Shown here piece after piece: positions 7,502 through 15,838 of a stretch of DNA of 28,210 bases. The position numbers and the translations under genes are program-made. Source of the DNA: JAAFHS01 sp031396505 (GTDB taxonomy: Bacteria; Pseudomonadota; Alphaproteobacteria; Rhodobacterales; Rhodobacteraceae). Where the stretch lies: assembly GCA_031396505.1 (NCBI GenBank), contig JANNKX010000275.1, forward strand, positions 1 to 28,210, given 5' to 3'. The notes under the pieces are model-generated. The model did not search any database and was not told the origin of the DNA. It saw nothing but the letters and a program-made list of their open reading frames with translations. Numbering within the stretch: the stretch's first letter is position 1; the number at the start of each line of letters is the position of its first letter.

Positions 7502-8388
7502 CGCTCGCCGTTGGCCGCCCGGCACTGCCATCCCGGCTGATCCGCCTGCTGCGCGATTTGGGCGTTGGCGGCCTTTTGTGCCTGCACCCCGTCACCGCCA
7601 TCATCGCCTTGGGCTGGCTTTCCCGCCACATGACCTCTGTCATGGCTCCTGACGACGCCCCCGCACCCGGCTGGATGTTCGGCCCGCGCGGGGCAGGGCG
7701 CATCGCCCGCGCTTTTGGCGGCCTTGCCGCCAATATCCGCGAGGGCCTTCGGACATTTGCCGGGCTGGCCCTGCTGACCTTGCCGTTCACCGCATTGTGG
7801 CTGGGCGCATGGTGGGCCGGGTGGGAGAATTCGTTCAACAAGGGCTATGAACAGGCCGCCATCGGCCCGGCCCTCTGGTTCGGCGCAACCGGCTATGCGC
7901 TGCTGATCCTCGCGCATCTTCCCTTTGCACGGGCCCATGCCGCGCGCGCGCAAAGCCTGTCAGCCTTCACCGCATGGCGCACCATCCGCCAGATGCGTGC
8001 CGCCGCAGGCTGGCGCGCGCCATGGCTTGCCCTCGTATCGGTCATCCTTGCCCTGCCGTTTCTTGGCGCACAGGCCCTGCCTGTATTCATCGAGGAACTG
8101 GTGCCCGGTTTTGCCGCCATGTCGTCCGATCGACAGCAGGACATCGCCGACACCACGGCCCTGTTGACTGCCACTTACGCCTTTGCCAGTCTTTTCCTCT
8201 TGCGCCACATGGCTGCCCGCATCGCCGCCCGCCCCCCCGCCCGCCGCTGGCTCGCCCCGCTCTGGCTCATCCTGTCCTGTGTTATCTGGTTCGCCCTCGT
8301 CGCGCAGATCGTCATTGCCCAGTTCATGAATTATGACCCGTGGAAATGGCTGATCCACCCGTTCTATCTGCTGCCTTGGGCCGGGTAG
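7498..8388 (+). CDS. Six-helix inner-membrane protein, possibly DUF4013-like
   Basis: This 296-residue product has about six membrane segments: roughly 23-41, 86-106, 123-142, 174-196, 219-237 and 252-276. Loops are rich in Arg on what would be the cytosolic side. The C-terminus ends in an aromatic stretch, NYDPWKWLIHPFYLLPWAG, which looks like a conserved signature. It overlaps the preceding phosphatase-fold gene by four bases (ATGA), so it depends on it for translation and probably works with it, for example as its membrane partner. The general look (N-terminal GVGGLLCLHPVTAIIALGW) recalls DUF4013 proteins, but this is a weak resemblance. No catalytic motif is visible. Confidence 0.65.
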   Translation: MTLAVGRPALPSRLIRLLRDLGVGGLLCLHPVTAIIALGWLSRHMTSVMAPDDAPAPGWMFGPRGAGRIARAFGGLAANIREGLRTFAGLALLTLPFTALWLGAWWAGWENSFNKGYEQAAIGPALWFGATGYALLILAHLPFARAHAARAQSLSAFTAWRTIRQMRAAAGWRAPWLALVSVILALPFLGAQALPVFIEELVPGFAAMSSDRQQDIADTTALLTATYAFASLFLLRHMAARIAARPPARRWLAPLWLILSCVIWFALVAQIVIAQFMNYDPWKWLIHPFYLLPWAG

Positions 8389-8391
8389 ACA

Positions 8392-8425
8392 TGCAAAAGG
8401 GCCGGGTTTCCCCGGCCCTTTTGCA
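8392..8425. terminator. Bidirectional intrinsic terminator between converging operons
   Basis: A perfect 15-bp stem, TGCAAAAGGGCCGGG (8392-8406) with its complement at 8411-8425, closes a four-base TTTC loop. The stem ends in A/T pairs, so read from either side the G/C core is followed by TTTT. It lies three bases after the stop of the plus-strand membrane gene and 15 bases beyond the infB stop on the minus strand, serving both. Confidence 0.85.
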
Positions 8426-8440
8426 ATTCTGCAAGGCAAA

Positions 8441-11041
8441 TCACGCCAGCGTGCGCTGCACTTCTTCGCGTTCGAAGATTTCGATCACGTCGCCTTGGCG
8501 AACATCGTCATAGCGTTCAAACGCCATGCCGCATTCCTGCCCCGACTGCACTTCCTTGACCTCGTCCTTGAACCGCTTCAGCGTCTTCAGCGTGCCTTCA
8601 TGGATCACCACGTTGTCACGCAGCAACCGCACACCTGCCGAGCGCCGCGCGATACCTTCCGTCACAAGGCAACCCGCAACCTGACCGATGCCCGTGACCT
8701 TGAACACTTCCTTGATCGTCGCATAACCGATGAACGTCTCGCGTACTTCGGCCTTCAGCAGACCCGAGGCCGCCTTCTTGATGTCATCCACCAGATCATA
8801 GATGATCGAGTAATAGCGGATTTCCACGCCCTTCTGGTTCGCCGACTGGCGTGCCGACGCGTTCGCCCGCACGTTGAACCCGATCACCGGCGCGCCGCTG
8901 GCCTCGGCAAGGCTTACATCGCTGTCCGTGATCGCACCCACGCCCGAATGCAGCACACGCACACGCACCTCGTCGTTGCCGATCTTGTCCAGCGCCTGCA
9001 CAATCGCCTCGGCCGACCCCTGCACATCCGCCTTCACCAACACCGGCAGTTCCGCCACGTCCTGATCCGCCTTGGCCTTCGCCATCAGCTGTTCCAGCGT
9101 TGTTGCAGCCCCCACCGCTGCACGTTTGTCCTTGGTCGTCTTCTCGCGATAGGACGCGATTTCGCGCGCCTGCGCTTCGGTTTCCACCACGTTCAGCGTA
9201 TCACCCGCCGACGGCGTGCCCGACAGACCCAGCACTTCGACAGGAACCGATGGCCCCGCCTCGTCAATCCGCTCACCCTTGTCGTTGACCAGTGCGCGGA
9301 CCTTGCCCCACTGCTCGCCCACCACAAAGATATCGCCTTTGCGCAGCGTGCCGTTCTGCACCAGAACCGTGGCCACAGGCCCGCGACCCACGTCCAGCTT
9401 TGCCTCGATCACCGCTCCCTGCGCTGCACGTGCCGGATTGGCCCGCAGTTCCAGGATTTCCGCCTGCAGCGTGATCGCCTCCAGCAATTGTTCCAGACCC
9501 AGACCCGTCTTGGCCGAAACCTCAACGTCCTGCACATCGCCCGACATCGCCTCGACCACCACTTCGTGCTGCAGCAGGTCCGTGCGCACCTTTGTCGGGT
9601 TCGCATCGTGCTTGTCGATCTTGTTGATCGCCACGATCATCGGCACCTTCGCCGCCTTTGCATGCGCAATTGCTTCGATCGTCTGTGGCATCACCGCATC
9701 ATCCGCCGCCACCACCAGCACCACGATATCAGTCACCTGCGCCCCGCGTGAACGCATCGACGTAAACGCCGCGTGTCCCGGTGTATCCAGGAACGTCAGC
9801 TTGGCCCCCGCATCCGTCGTGACCTGATAGGCCCCGATATGCTGCGTGATCCCGCCCGCCTCGCCCGACACGACATTCGCCTTGCGAATCGCGTCCAGAA
9901 GGCTCGTCTTGCCATGGTCAACGTGGCCCATGATCGTGATGATCGGCGGACGCGGTGACAGGTCGTCATCCTTGTCCTGCACCGTGTCAATCACCTGTTC
10001 CACGTCCGCATCCGACACGCGCACCGTCTTGTGGCCGAATTCCGCGATCACCAGTTCCGCTGTATCCGCGTCAATCGCCTGGTTCATCGTGACCATCATG
10101 CCCATTTTCATCAGGCTTTTGACCACATCCGCCGCGCGTTCCGCCATCCGGTTCGCCAGTTCACTGACCACAATCGTTTCCGGCAGTTGCACATCGCGCA
10201 CCTGCTTTTCCGCCTTCTGACCCAGACCCAACGCTTTCGCGCGCGCCTTTTCCTGCTTGCGCTTCATTGCGGCAAGGCTGCGTTGCCGCCCGCCTTCGCC
10301 TGCCAGCGCATCATTCAGCGTCAGCTTGCCTGCACGCCGCGCATCCTCGCCGCCCACGGCGCGCTTGACGCCCCTGTCGCGTTCTGCGTCGCGTTCGCGT
10401 TCTGTCTTGCGTGGTGCAAGCCCCGGCTTGGCCGACGCAGGTCCGCGTGGGTCTCCGCCCGGTACCGCCGTCGCCGATGCAGGTGCCGTCCGTGCCGATG
10501 CCGTCGTTGCGGGCTTGGCTTCTGCCGGTGGCGGCGTTGCCGCCCGTGGCCGCGTGCCCAGCACATCCGCCTTGCGCGCATCTGCCGCCGCCGCTTTGGC
10601 CACCGCTTCCTCGCGCGCTGCCCGCGCCTCTTCTTCCGCCTTCAACCGCAGGCTTTCGACCCGCGCCTTTTCTTCACGATCTTTCGTCTCGATCTCTTCA
10701 CGGCGGCGCGCGCGGTCGCCTTCGCGGATGCGGTCTTCCTCGGCGCGCTTGATCGCGTCTTCGGCCAGACCGGCCTGATATGCGCGCAAGGCCGCCATTC
10801 GGCGTTCCATGTCCGCATCCGTGATCCCTGCCGGGCGTTTGGATGGGTCGCCCGAAGGCTGCGCAACACCACCCGCGGCCGATGCCGCCGGTTTCGCGGT
10901 CGGCACGACCACGCGCTTGCGCTTTGTCTCGACCAGCACACTCTTTGTCCGGCCATGGCTAAAGCTTTGCTTTACCTGTCCAGAACGCGGTGCGCCGCCG
11001 CCACCCAGGCCGAGGGGTTTTTTGCCGTCAGTATCGCTCAT
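8441..11041 (-). CDS. infB: Translation initiation factor IF-2
   Basis: IF-2 is the GTPase that brings initiator tRNA to the 30S subunit and promotes subunit joining. The 866-residue protein has the long basic N-terminus of alphaproteobacteria: FSHGRTKSVLVETKRKRVV, then an IF-2-associated segment (about 70-120) and a charged coiled-coil and Ala/Pro linker to about 240. The IF-2 N domain lies near 285-335. The GTPase has G1 GHVDHGKT (372-379), G3 DTPGH (419-423) and G4 NKID (473-476). Domain II and the C-terminal fMet-tRNA-binding domain follow, ending in VIEIFEREEVQRTLA. The start ATG 11041 overlaps the stop of the ylxR-type gene (ATGA), so it is the last gene of the rimP-nusA-ylxR-infB operon. 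The sequence is intact. Confidence 0.98.
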   Translation of the reverse strand: MSDTDGKKPLGLGGGGAPRSGQVKQSFSHGRTKSVLVETKRKRVVVPTAKPAASAAGGVAQPSGDPSKRPAGITDADMERRMAALRAYQAGLAEDAIKRAEEDRIREGDRARRREEIETKDREEKARVESLRLKAEEEARAAREEAVAKAAAADARKADVLGTRPRAATPPPAEAKPATTASARTAPASATAVPGGDPRGPASAKPGLAPRKTERERDAERDRGVKRAVGGEDARRAGKLTLNDALAGEGGRQRSLAAMKRKQEKARAKALGLGQKAEKQVRDVQLPETIVVSELANRMAERAADVVKSLMKMGMMVTMNQAIDADTAELVIAEFGHKTVRVSDADVEQVIDTVQDKDDDLSPRPPIITIMGHVDHGKTSLLDAIRKANVVSGEAGGITQHIGAYQVTTDAGAKLTFLDTPGHAAFTSMRSRGAQVTDIVVLVVAADDAVMPQTIEAIAHAKAAKVPMIVAINKIDKHDANPTKVRTDLLQHEVVVEAMSGDVQDVEVSAKTGLGLEQLLEAITLQAEILELRANPARAAQGAVIEAKLDVGRGPVATVLVQNGTLRKGDIFVVGEQWGKVRALVNDKGERIDEAGPSVPVEVLGLSGTPSAGDTLNVVETEAQAREIASYREKTTKDKRAAVGAATTLEQLMAKAKADQDVAELPVLVKADVQGSAEAIVQALDKIGNDEVRVRVLHSGVGAITDSDVSLAEASGAPVIGFNVRANASARQSANQKGVEIRYYSIIYDLVDDIKKAASGLLKAEVRETFIGYATIKEVFKVTGIGQVAGCLVTEGIARRSAGVRLLRDNVVIHEGTLKTLKRFKDEVKEVQSGQECGMAFERYDDVRQGDVIEIFEREEVQRTLA

Positions 11042-11670
11042 GCGTCTTTCGTATCCTTCACGGCGGTTTCCCCGCCAAAATGCCCGCGCAAACCCGCGAG
11101 CCTTGCCGCTTCCTCTACAACACGCGATGTGAGTCCACCAGCGGCAAGCGCGGCGTGTATCGCACGTTCCCGCCCGAAAGCCAAACCCATTTCCCCCGCC
11201 GTCAGACAGCCAATAAAACTGGCCTCATCGCCCGGTGGACGCAGCTTGGTTTTCCCGCGTTCAGACCCGTCACTGGCCTGCATTAGGACAGCAGCCTTGT
11301 CCTTTAGCAGCCAGTCTTTCACCTTTTCATACCCTGTTACCGCATCGCCCGCCTTGCGTGCCATCGACAACAGATCAATCACCCGCCGCGTCACCTGTGC
11401 CGTCACCAGATCCGACAGGCCGTCCGGCACCGTCACCGGCGCTTTGGCCGCACGCGCAAACAGCCCCTTCTTGGCCGCCTTGTCGATCGCCGCACGCGCG
11501 GCCTCGACGTACATGCCCCGCCCCGGCAAACGTGCCAGAACATCTGGCACAACCTGGCCTTCCGGCCCCACCACAAACCGCACCAGCCCGCATTTGGGCT
11601 GGCGCTCGCCGCTGACAATGCAGCGGCGTTCGGGGTCATCTTTTGCGTTGTCCCGACCGCCGCGTGTCAT
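11038..11670 (-). CDS. YlxR/DUF448 RNA-binding protein fused to an L7Ae-like domain
   Basis: The 210-residue product has a YlxR domain (about 14-75) with RRCIVSGERQP and the signature LPGRGMYV, then a ribosomal L7Ae-like helical/Rossmann part (about 90-190) starting VIDLLSMARKAGDAVTGYEKV. Both domains bind RNA, and the fusion between nusA and infB is the usual alphaproteobacterial arrangement. The precise task is not settled; related YlxR proteins are linked to RNase P or transcription control. I chose ATG 11670 (MTRGGRDNAKDD) over the upstream start at 11724, because GGGGAC lies about nine bases before it, homology begins there, and it avoids a 29-base overlap with nusA. Its stop overlaps the infB start. 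Confidence 0.9.
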   Translation of the reverse strand: MTRGGRDNAKDDPERRCIVSGERQPKCGLVRFVVGPEGQVVPDVLARLPGRGMYVEAARAAIDKAAKKGLFARAAKAPVTVPDGLSDLVTAQVTRRVIDLLSMARKAGDAVTGYEKVKDWLLKDKAAVLMQASDGSERGKTKLRPPGDEASFIGCLTAGEMGLAFGRERAIHAALAAGGLTSRVVEEAARLAGLRGHFGGETAVKDTKDA

Positions 11671-11695
11671 TGCATCTGTCCCCAAGACCCTGTGA

Positions 11696-13321
11696 TCAGG
11701 CCTCGGCCTCCTCGTCTTCGTCAACGTCGGCCTCTGCCGCCGCCGCGTTCATCTTTTCCAGCTCTGATGGATCGACCCAGCCCAGCATCACCCGCGCCGT
11801 CATCACCAGCATCTGTGCCTCTTCCAGGCTCACGTCAAACGCCTCCAGCACGCCCTCGTCTTTCTTGCGCACCCCGCCTTCCGTCGTCCAGCCGCCCGCC
11901 AGTTCCCAATCCGCACAGGTCGCGAAATCTTCCAGCGTCTTGATCCCGTCCTTTGCCAGCGCCTCCAACATTTGCGGCGTCAGCCCTTCGAACGTGATCA
12001 GGCTTTCTTCGACGCCCATGTCGCGTGCCGCCTGCAACGCTTTCTTCGCCTGTTCTTCGATATAGTCACGCGCCCGCGCCTGCAATTCGCCCGCCGTGCC
12101 CTCATCGAACCCGTCAATCGACAGCAACTCGTCCACGTCAACATAGGCCACTTCTTCCAGGTTGGTGAACCCTTCCGACACCAGCAACTGCGCCATCATC
12201 TCGTCCACATCCAGCGTGTCCATGAACAGCTTCGTGCGCTCCGTGAACTCCGCCTGACGCCGCGTCGATTCTTCGCTTTCCGTCATGATGTCGATGTCCA
12301 GACCCGTCAGCTGGCTGGCCAGCCGCACGTTCTGCCCCCGACGCCCGATCGCCAGCGAAAGCTGTTCATCCGGCACCACCACGTCGATCTTGCCGCCTTC
12401 TTCGTCGATCACAACCTTGCTGACTTCCGCCGGCTGCAACGCGTTCACAAGGAACGTCGCCGGATCCTGATTCCACGGGATGATGTCGATCTTTTCGCCC
12501 TGCAACTCGTTCACAACCGCCTGCACCCGGCTGCCGCGCATCCCCACGCAGGCCCCCACCGGGTCGATCGAGTTATCATAGGAAATCACCGCGATTTTCG
12601 CCCGTGATCCCGGATCGCGCGCAACCGCCTTGATCTCGATGATGCCATCGTAAATTTCCGGTACTTCCATCTTGAACAACTCGGCCATGAACATCGGGTC
12701 CGTCCGGCTCAGGAACACCTGTGGCCCCCGTGCCTCGCGCCGCACGTCCTTGATGAAACAACGCACCCGGTCGCCGATGCGATAGCTTTCACGCCCGATC
12801 TTTTCGTTCCGGCGCAGAATGCCTTCGCCCCGCCCGATATCGACGATGACGTTGCCGTATTCTTCGCGCTTGACCTGACCGTTGATGATCGTGCCCTTGC
12901 GATCCTTGAATTCCTCAAACTGCCGGTCGCGCTCCGCTTCGCGCACCTTTTGCAGGATCACCTGCTTGGCCGATTGTGCCGCAATCCGTCCCAGATCAAC
13001 CGGGGGCACTTCGTCAATCACCTCGTCCCCGATTTGCGGGTCCGCCAGATGTGCCTTTGCCTGCGCCACGGTGATCTGCGCGTGGTGGTTTTCCACCAGA
13101 TCATCCGCGACTACCGTGCGCACCCGTGCAAATGTCGCCCGCCCGGTTTTCCGGTCAATCCGCACCCGGATGTCCAGATCAACCCCGTAGCGTGACTTTG
13201 CCGCCCGTGCCAGGCTCTCCTCCATCGCCTGGATAACCAGATCCGGGTCGATCATCTTTTCCCGTGCCACCGCCTCGGCGGTTTGCAGCAGTTCAAGCTG
13301 GTTTGCTGATGTGATCGCCAT
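11696..13321 (-). CDS. nusA: Transcription termination/antitermination factor NusA
   Basis: NusA binds RNA polymerase and nascent RNA and modulates pausing, termination and antitermination. The 541-residue protein shows the expected order: N-terminal polymerase-binding domain (1 to about 137), S1 domain (about 138-205), KH1 with GACVGMRGSR (257-266), KH2 with AIGRRGQNVRLA (324-335), then a long C-terminal region with helix-hairpin-helix repeats (about 365-515) and an acidic tail EADVDEDEEAEA. The start MAITSANQLELL at 13321 is preceded by GGGAGA. It follows rimP by 30 bases and precedes the ylxR-type gene by 25. E. coli NusA controls its own operon, and the leader hairpin upstream of rimP is a candidate site for the same here (inference). 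Confidence 0.97.
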   Translation of the reverse strand: MAITSANQLELLQTAEAVAREKMIDPDLVIQAMEESLARAAKSRYGVDLDIRVRIDRKTGRATFARVRTVVADDLVENHHAQITVAQAKAHLADPQIGDEVIDEVPPVDLGRIAAQSAKQVILQKVREAERDRQFEEFKDRKGTIINGQVKREEYGNVIVDIGRGEGILRRNEKIGRESYRIGDRVRCFIKDVRREARGPQVFLSRTDPMFMAELFKMEVPEIYDGIIEIKAVARDPGSRAKIAVISYDNSIDPVGACVGMRGSRVQAVVNELQGEKIDIIPWNQDPATFLVNALQPAEVSKVVIDEEGGKIDVVVPDEQLSLAIGRRGQNVRLASQLTGLDIDIMTESEESTRRQAEFTERTKLFMDTLDVDEMMAQLLVSEGFTNLEEVAYVDVDELLSIDGFDEGTAGELQARARDYIEEQAKKALQAARDMGVEESLITFEGLTPQMLEALAKDGIKTLEDFATCADWELAGGWTTEGGVRKKDEGVLEAFDVSLEEAQMLVMTARVMLGWVDPSELEKMNAAAAEADVDEDEEAEA

Positions 13322-13339
13322 GGGTGTCTCCCGCCCCTC

Positions 13340-13363
13340 AGTGTTTCGTACCTAGTGTTTCGT
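13340..13363. repeat. 10-bp direct repeat across the rimP stop codon
   Basis: AGTGTTTCGT occurs at 13340-13349 and again at 13354-13363. In the minus-strand sense the copy nearer rimP encodes its last residues (T-K-H) and runs into the TAG stop; the other lies in the rimP-nusA spacer. It looks like a small tandem duplication. Confidence 0.6.
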
Positions 13364-13948
13364 GACGTCCGGCGCGTCGTCTTCGTCGTCGCCGGTGGTT
13401 TCTTCAATCTCGTCGAACTGCGTCTCGTCGATCACGCCTGACGCCTTTTTCTGGCGCAGCATTTCCGCAATAAGCTCGTCCGTCAGCAGCAGTTTCGCAT
13501 CCGACAGCCATTCGAACTTCAACCCAATCGTGCCTTCCTCGACATTGACCAGAATCTCGTCGTCCTCGATTCCCGCCAGCGTCCCCTTGAACCGCCGCCG
13601 CCCGTCGATCAATTCCGTCGTCTCGATCCGCGCTTCCCAGCCTGCCCAGACATCGAAATCCTTCAACCGCGTCAGCGGGCGGTCAATGCCGGGGCTCGAC
13701 ACTTCCAGCACATAGTTGTCCTCCACCGGGTCTTCCACATCCAGAACAAGCGACACCGCCGTCGAAATCTCGCCGCAGTCATCCACGTCGATCCCGCCAT
13801 CCGGTTTGTCCGCCATGATCTGCAGGATACGCGTTTTGCCGCCCATCAGACGAATGCGCACCAGTTCAAACCCCATGCCTTCGATCACCGGGCCGACGAT
13901 ATCGGCAAGGCGGCGGTCGATGGCCGTTTTCGCAATCAGATCAGACAT
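13352..13948 (-). CDS. rimP: Ribosome maturation factor RimP
   Basis: RimP helps assemble the 30S subunit in the cytosol. From ATG 13948 (MSDLIAKTAIDRRLADIV) the product has 198 residues, in line with the family. The N-terminal domain carries GFELVRIRLMGG and the conserved VSSPGIDRPLTR segment; the C-terminal SH3-like barrel follows (about 105-160, with LVNVEEGTIGLKFEW). The tail is acidic (EETTGDDEDDAPD). A longer frame from 14065 adds 39 residues without family likeness and would start upstream of the predicted transcription start, so I reject it. GGAA lies about seven bases before 13948. It is first in the operon with nusA, ylxR and infB. Confidence 0.95.
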   Translation of the reverse strand: MSDLIAKTAIDRRLADIVGPVIEGMGFELVRIRLMGGKTRILQIMADKPDGGIDVDDCGEISTAVSLVLDVEDPVEDNYVLEVSSPGIDRPLTRLKDFDVWAGWEARIETTELIDGRRRFKGTLAGIEDDEILVNVEEGTIGLKFEWLSDAKLLLTDELIAEMLRQKKASGVIDETQFDEIEETTGDDEDDAPDVTKH

Positions 13949-13962
13949 GCGTGTTCCAAAAC

Positions 13963-13987
13963 AAAAAACGGGCCCACAGGCCCGCTT
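13963..13987 (-). terminator. Intrinsic-terminator-like hairpin in the rimP leader (candidate attenuator)
   Basis: In the minus-strand sense CGGGCC (13984-13979) pairs with GGCCCG (13974-13969) across a TGTG loop, extended by a G.U and A-U pairs, and is followed by six T (13968-13963). It lies after the predicted promoter and about 15 bases before the rimP start. A terminator between the promoter and first gene points to attenuation. The pip gene runs away from it on the same strand and upstream, so it cannot be that gene's own stop unless pip transcripts read this far, which is possible because pip is directly upstream. Confidence 0.6.
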
Positions 13988-14036
13988 GTGACGATCGGTA
14001 GCATCAAGTTTGGACCCTGACACCGCTGTTACGTGT

Positions 14037-14065
14037 TGTATACGCAACCCCCCTCGAGTCTGCAA
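14037..14065 (-). promoter_or_regulatory. Candidate sigma70 promoter of the rimP-nusA-ylxR-infB operon
   Basis: On the minus strand TTGCAG (14065-14060) is separated by exactly 17 bases from TATACA (14042-14037). The predicted start near 14030 gives a leader of about 80 bases that contains the terminator-like hairpin. It lies within ten bases of the stop of the proline iminopeptidase gene, so the operon probably has its own promoter here. Confidence 0.6.
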
Positions 14066-14072
14066 GCGAAGA

Positions 14073-15041
14073 TTACCCCCGCAGCCCGTCCATCACCCGC
14101 ACCAGTTCCGCGCTGATCCCCGGTTCGCTTAACGCATGCCCCGCCAGCGGCACCATGTGCAACTCGCACGCATCCCACCCCTGCGCCAGCTTGTAGGCCG
14201 ATACCGGTGGGCAGATCATGTCGTACCGCCCCTGCACAATCGCTGTCGGAATATGCCGGATGCGCCCACGTTCGCGCAAAATCCATCCGTCCTCTTCCAG
14301 AAAGCCGCCATGATAGAAATAGTGATTCTCCAGCCGCGAAAACGCCCGCGCATATTCGCCCGGACTTTCCCCCATCGGCCCTTCACTATGCACCGAGGCC
14401 AGCGCGTTTTCCCAGTTCGCCCAGATGCGTCCGACCCGCGTTTCCTCCATCAGGTTCCCCGAAAACAGCCGGTTATGATAGGCCGTAATCAGGTTATCGC
14501 GCTCGCCCGGTGGAATGGCCGCCACAAAACGGCTCCACAGTTCCGGAAAGAACGCCCCCGCCCCCCCGCCATAGAACCAGTCGAGTTCACCTTGCGTCAT
14601 CAGGAACACACCGCGCAGCACCAGATGCCGCACGCGTTCCGGATGCCGGATCGCATAGACCAATGCCAGCGTTGCGCCCCAACTGCCGCCAAAGCAGATG
14701 AAATGGTCGATATCCAGCGTTTTGCGGATCACTTCGATATCTGCCACCAGATGCCATGTCGTGTTCGCCTCGATCGAGGCATGCGGCCGCGACCGCCCGC
14801 AGCCCCGCTGATCAAACAAAACGACTCGGTACACCGTTGGGTCGAAATACCGCCGCATCGCCGGGCTGCACCCGCCCCCCGGCCCGCCATGCAACACAAT
14901 CACAGGTATCCCTTGGGGATTGCCGCATTGTTCGACATATATCTTGTGCCCGTCGCCCACGTCCAAGACCCGCTGATCGAACGGGTCGATCGGCGGATAC
15001 AAAAATTCCACGGCGCGTTTTTGGGCTGATCTGTGATCCAT
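14073..15041 (-). CDS. pip: Proline iminopeptidase (peptidase family S33)
   Basis: The enzyme removes N-terminal proline from short peptides in the cytosol. The 322-residue alpha/beta-hydrolase has the oxyanion segment HGGPGGG (51-57), DQRGCGRS (77-84), the nucleophile elbow GGSWG with Ser120, the Asp274 in GRYDMICP and His302 in LAGHALSEPG, so the triad is complete. Length and motif spacing match family members, and the N-terminal FLYPPIDPFDQRVLDVGDGH is typical. It is transcribed away from ubiG. A promoter candidate lies in the 62-base divergent spacer. The stop is about ten bases before the rimP promoter, so reading through into that operon is possible. Confidence 0.93.
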   Translation of the reverse strand: MDHRSAQKRAVEFLYPPIDPFDQRVLDVGDGHKIYVEQCGNPQGIPVIVLHGGPGGGCSPAMRRYFDPTVYRVVLFDQRGCGRSRPHASIEANTTWHLVADIEVIRKTLDIDHFICFGGSWGATLALVYAIRHPERVRHLVLRGVFLMTQGELDWFYGGGAGAFFPELWSRFVAAIPPGERDNLITAYHNRLFSGNLMEETRVGRIWANWENALASVHSEGPMGESPGEYARAFSRLENHYFYHGGFLEEDGWILRERGRIRHIPTAIVQGRYDMICPPVSAYKLAQGWDACELHMVPLAGHALSEPGISAELVRVMDGLRG

Positions 15042-15052
15042 ACCGTCCTATA

Positions 15053-15093
15053 TAACAAAAAAATGTTACACGGCTACGCCCGCAAACGATCAA
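15053..15093 (-). promoter_or_regulatory. Candidate pip promoter with small inverted repeat, pip/ubiG divergent region
   Basis: On the minus strand TTGATC (15093-15088) is followed after 17 bases by TGTAAC (15070-15065), a fair sigma70 match. Next to it TAACA (15053-15057) and TGTTA (15064-15068) form an inverted repeat around an A-tract, overlapping the -10. The ubiG ribosome site AAGGA lies within the -35 side. On the plus strand a TATATAAC (15049-15056) could be a -10 for ubiG, but its -35 is poor. Confidence 0.35.
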
Positions 15094-15103
15094 GGACACC
15101 CAC

Positions 15104-15838
15104 ATGACCACAATAGACCCAACCGAGGTGGCGAAGTTTGAGGCGATGGCCGCCGAATGGTGGGACCCGAACGGCAAGTTCAAACCGCTGCACATGCTCA
15201 ACCCCTGCCGTCTGGACTATATCACCGGGCAGATCGCCACCGAATTTGACCGCGACCTGACGATGCGCAATCCCTTTGCGGGCCTGCGCATTCTGGATAT
15301 CGGTTGCGGTGGCGGCTTGCTGTCCGAACCCATGGCCCGTCTTGGGGCCACGGTCATCGGTGCCGACGCCGCCCCCCGCAACATCCCGGTGGCACGGCTG
15401 CACGCCGAACAATCCGGTCTTGAAATCGACTATCGCGTGACCACAGCCGAGGATATGGCGGCGGCAGGCGAACAATTCGACGTGGTCCTGAATATGGAGG
15501 TCGTCGAACACGTGTCCGACCCGCAGGCCTATCTCACCGCCTGCCAGCAATTGCTGAAACCCGGTGGGCTGATGATCTGTTCCACCCTGAACCGCAATCC
15601 GAAATCTTTTATGATGGCCATCATCGGTGCGGAATGGGTCATGCGCTGGCTGCCAAAGGGCACCCATGACTGGCAAAAATTCATCACGCCCGATGAGCTG
15701 TATACCCTGATCCGCACGGCGGGCCTTGATCCGGTCGATCGCAAGGGCATGGTGTTCAATCCGGTTGCATGGTCATGGTCGCTGTCATCGCGCGACCTGT
15801 CCTGCAACTATGTCACCGCCAGCGTAAAACCCGCGTGA
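15104..15838 (+). CDS. ubiG: Ubiquinone biosynthesis O-methyltransferase UbiG
   Basis: UbiG performs both O-methylations of ubiquinone synthesis with S-adenosylmethionine, at the inner face of the membrane. The 244-residue protein starts with the family signature VAKFEAMAAEWWDPNG and LHMLNPCRLDYI. The SAM site is ILDIGCGGGLLSEPMARLGA (63-82), with GADAA (86-90) as the acidic loop, then VLNMEVVEHV and the C-terminal FSHPDEL-like segment GTHDWQKFITPDEL. AAGGA lies eight bases before ATG 15104. It is divergent from pip and ends just before a hairpin pair. Confidence 0.96.
   Translation: MTTIDPTEVAKFEAMAAEWWDPNGKFKPLHMLNPCRLDYITGQIATEFDRDLTMRNPFAGLRILDIGCGGGLLSEPMARLGATVIGADAAPRNIPVARLHAEQSGLEIDYRVTTAEDMAAAGEQFDVVLNMEVVEHVSDPQAYLTACQQLLKPGGLMICSTLNRNPKSFMMAIIGAEWVMRWLPKGTHDWQKFITPDELYTLIRTAGLDPVDRKGMVFNPVAWSWSLSSRDLSCNYVTASVKPA

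Noticed and set aside
8495..9751. Plus-strand open frame of 418 codons
   Set aside because: Antisense to infB, His/Arg-rich, no domain.
10031..11695. Plus-strand open frame of 554 codons
   Set aside because: It lies antisense to infB and the ylxR-type gene, is rich in Arg, Cys and His, and shows no domain. It is a shadow of high-GC coding DNA on the other strand.
13949..14072. A tRNA gene ahead of rimP, as in E. coli (metY)
   Set aside because: The stretch cannot fold as a cloverleaf; only one terminator-like hairpin and a promoter are seen.
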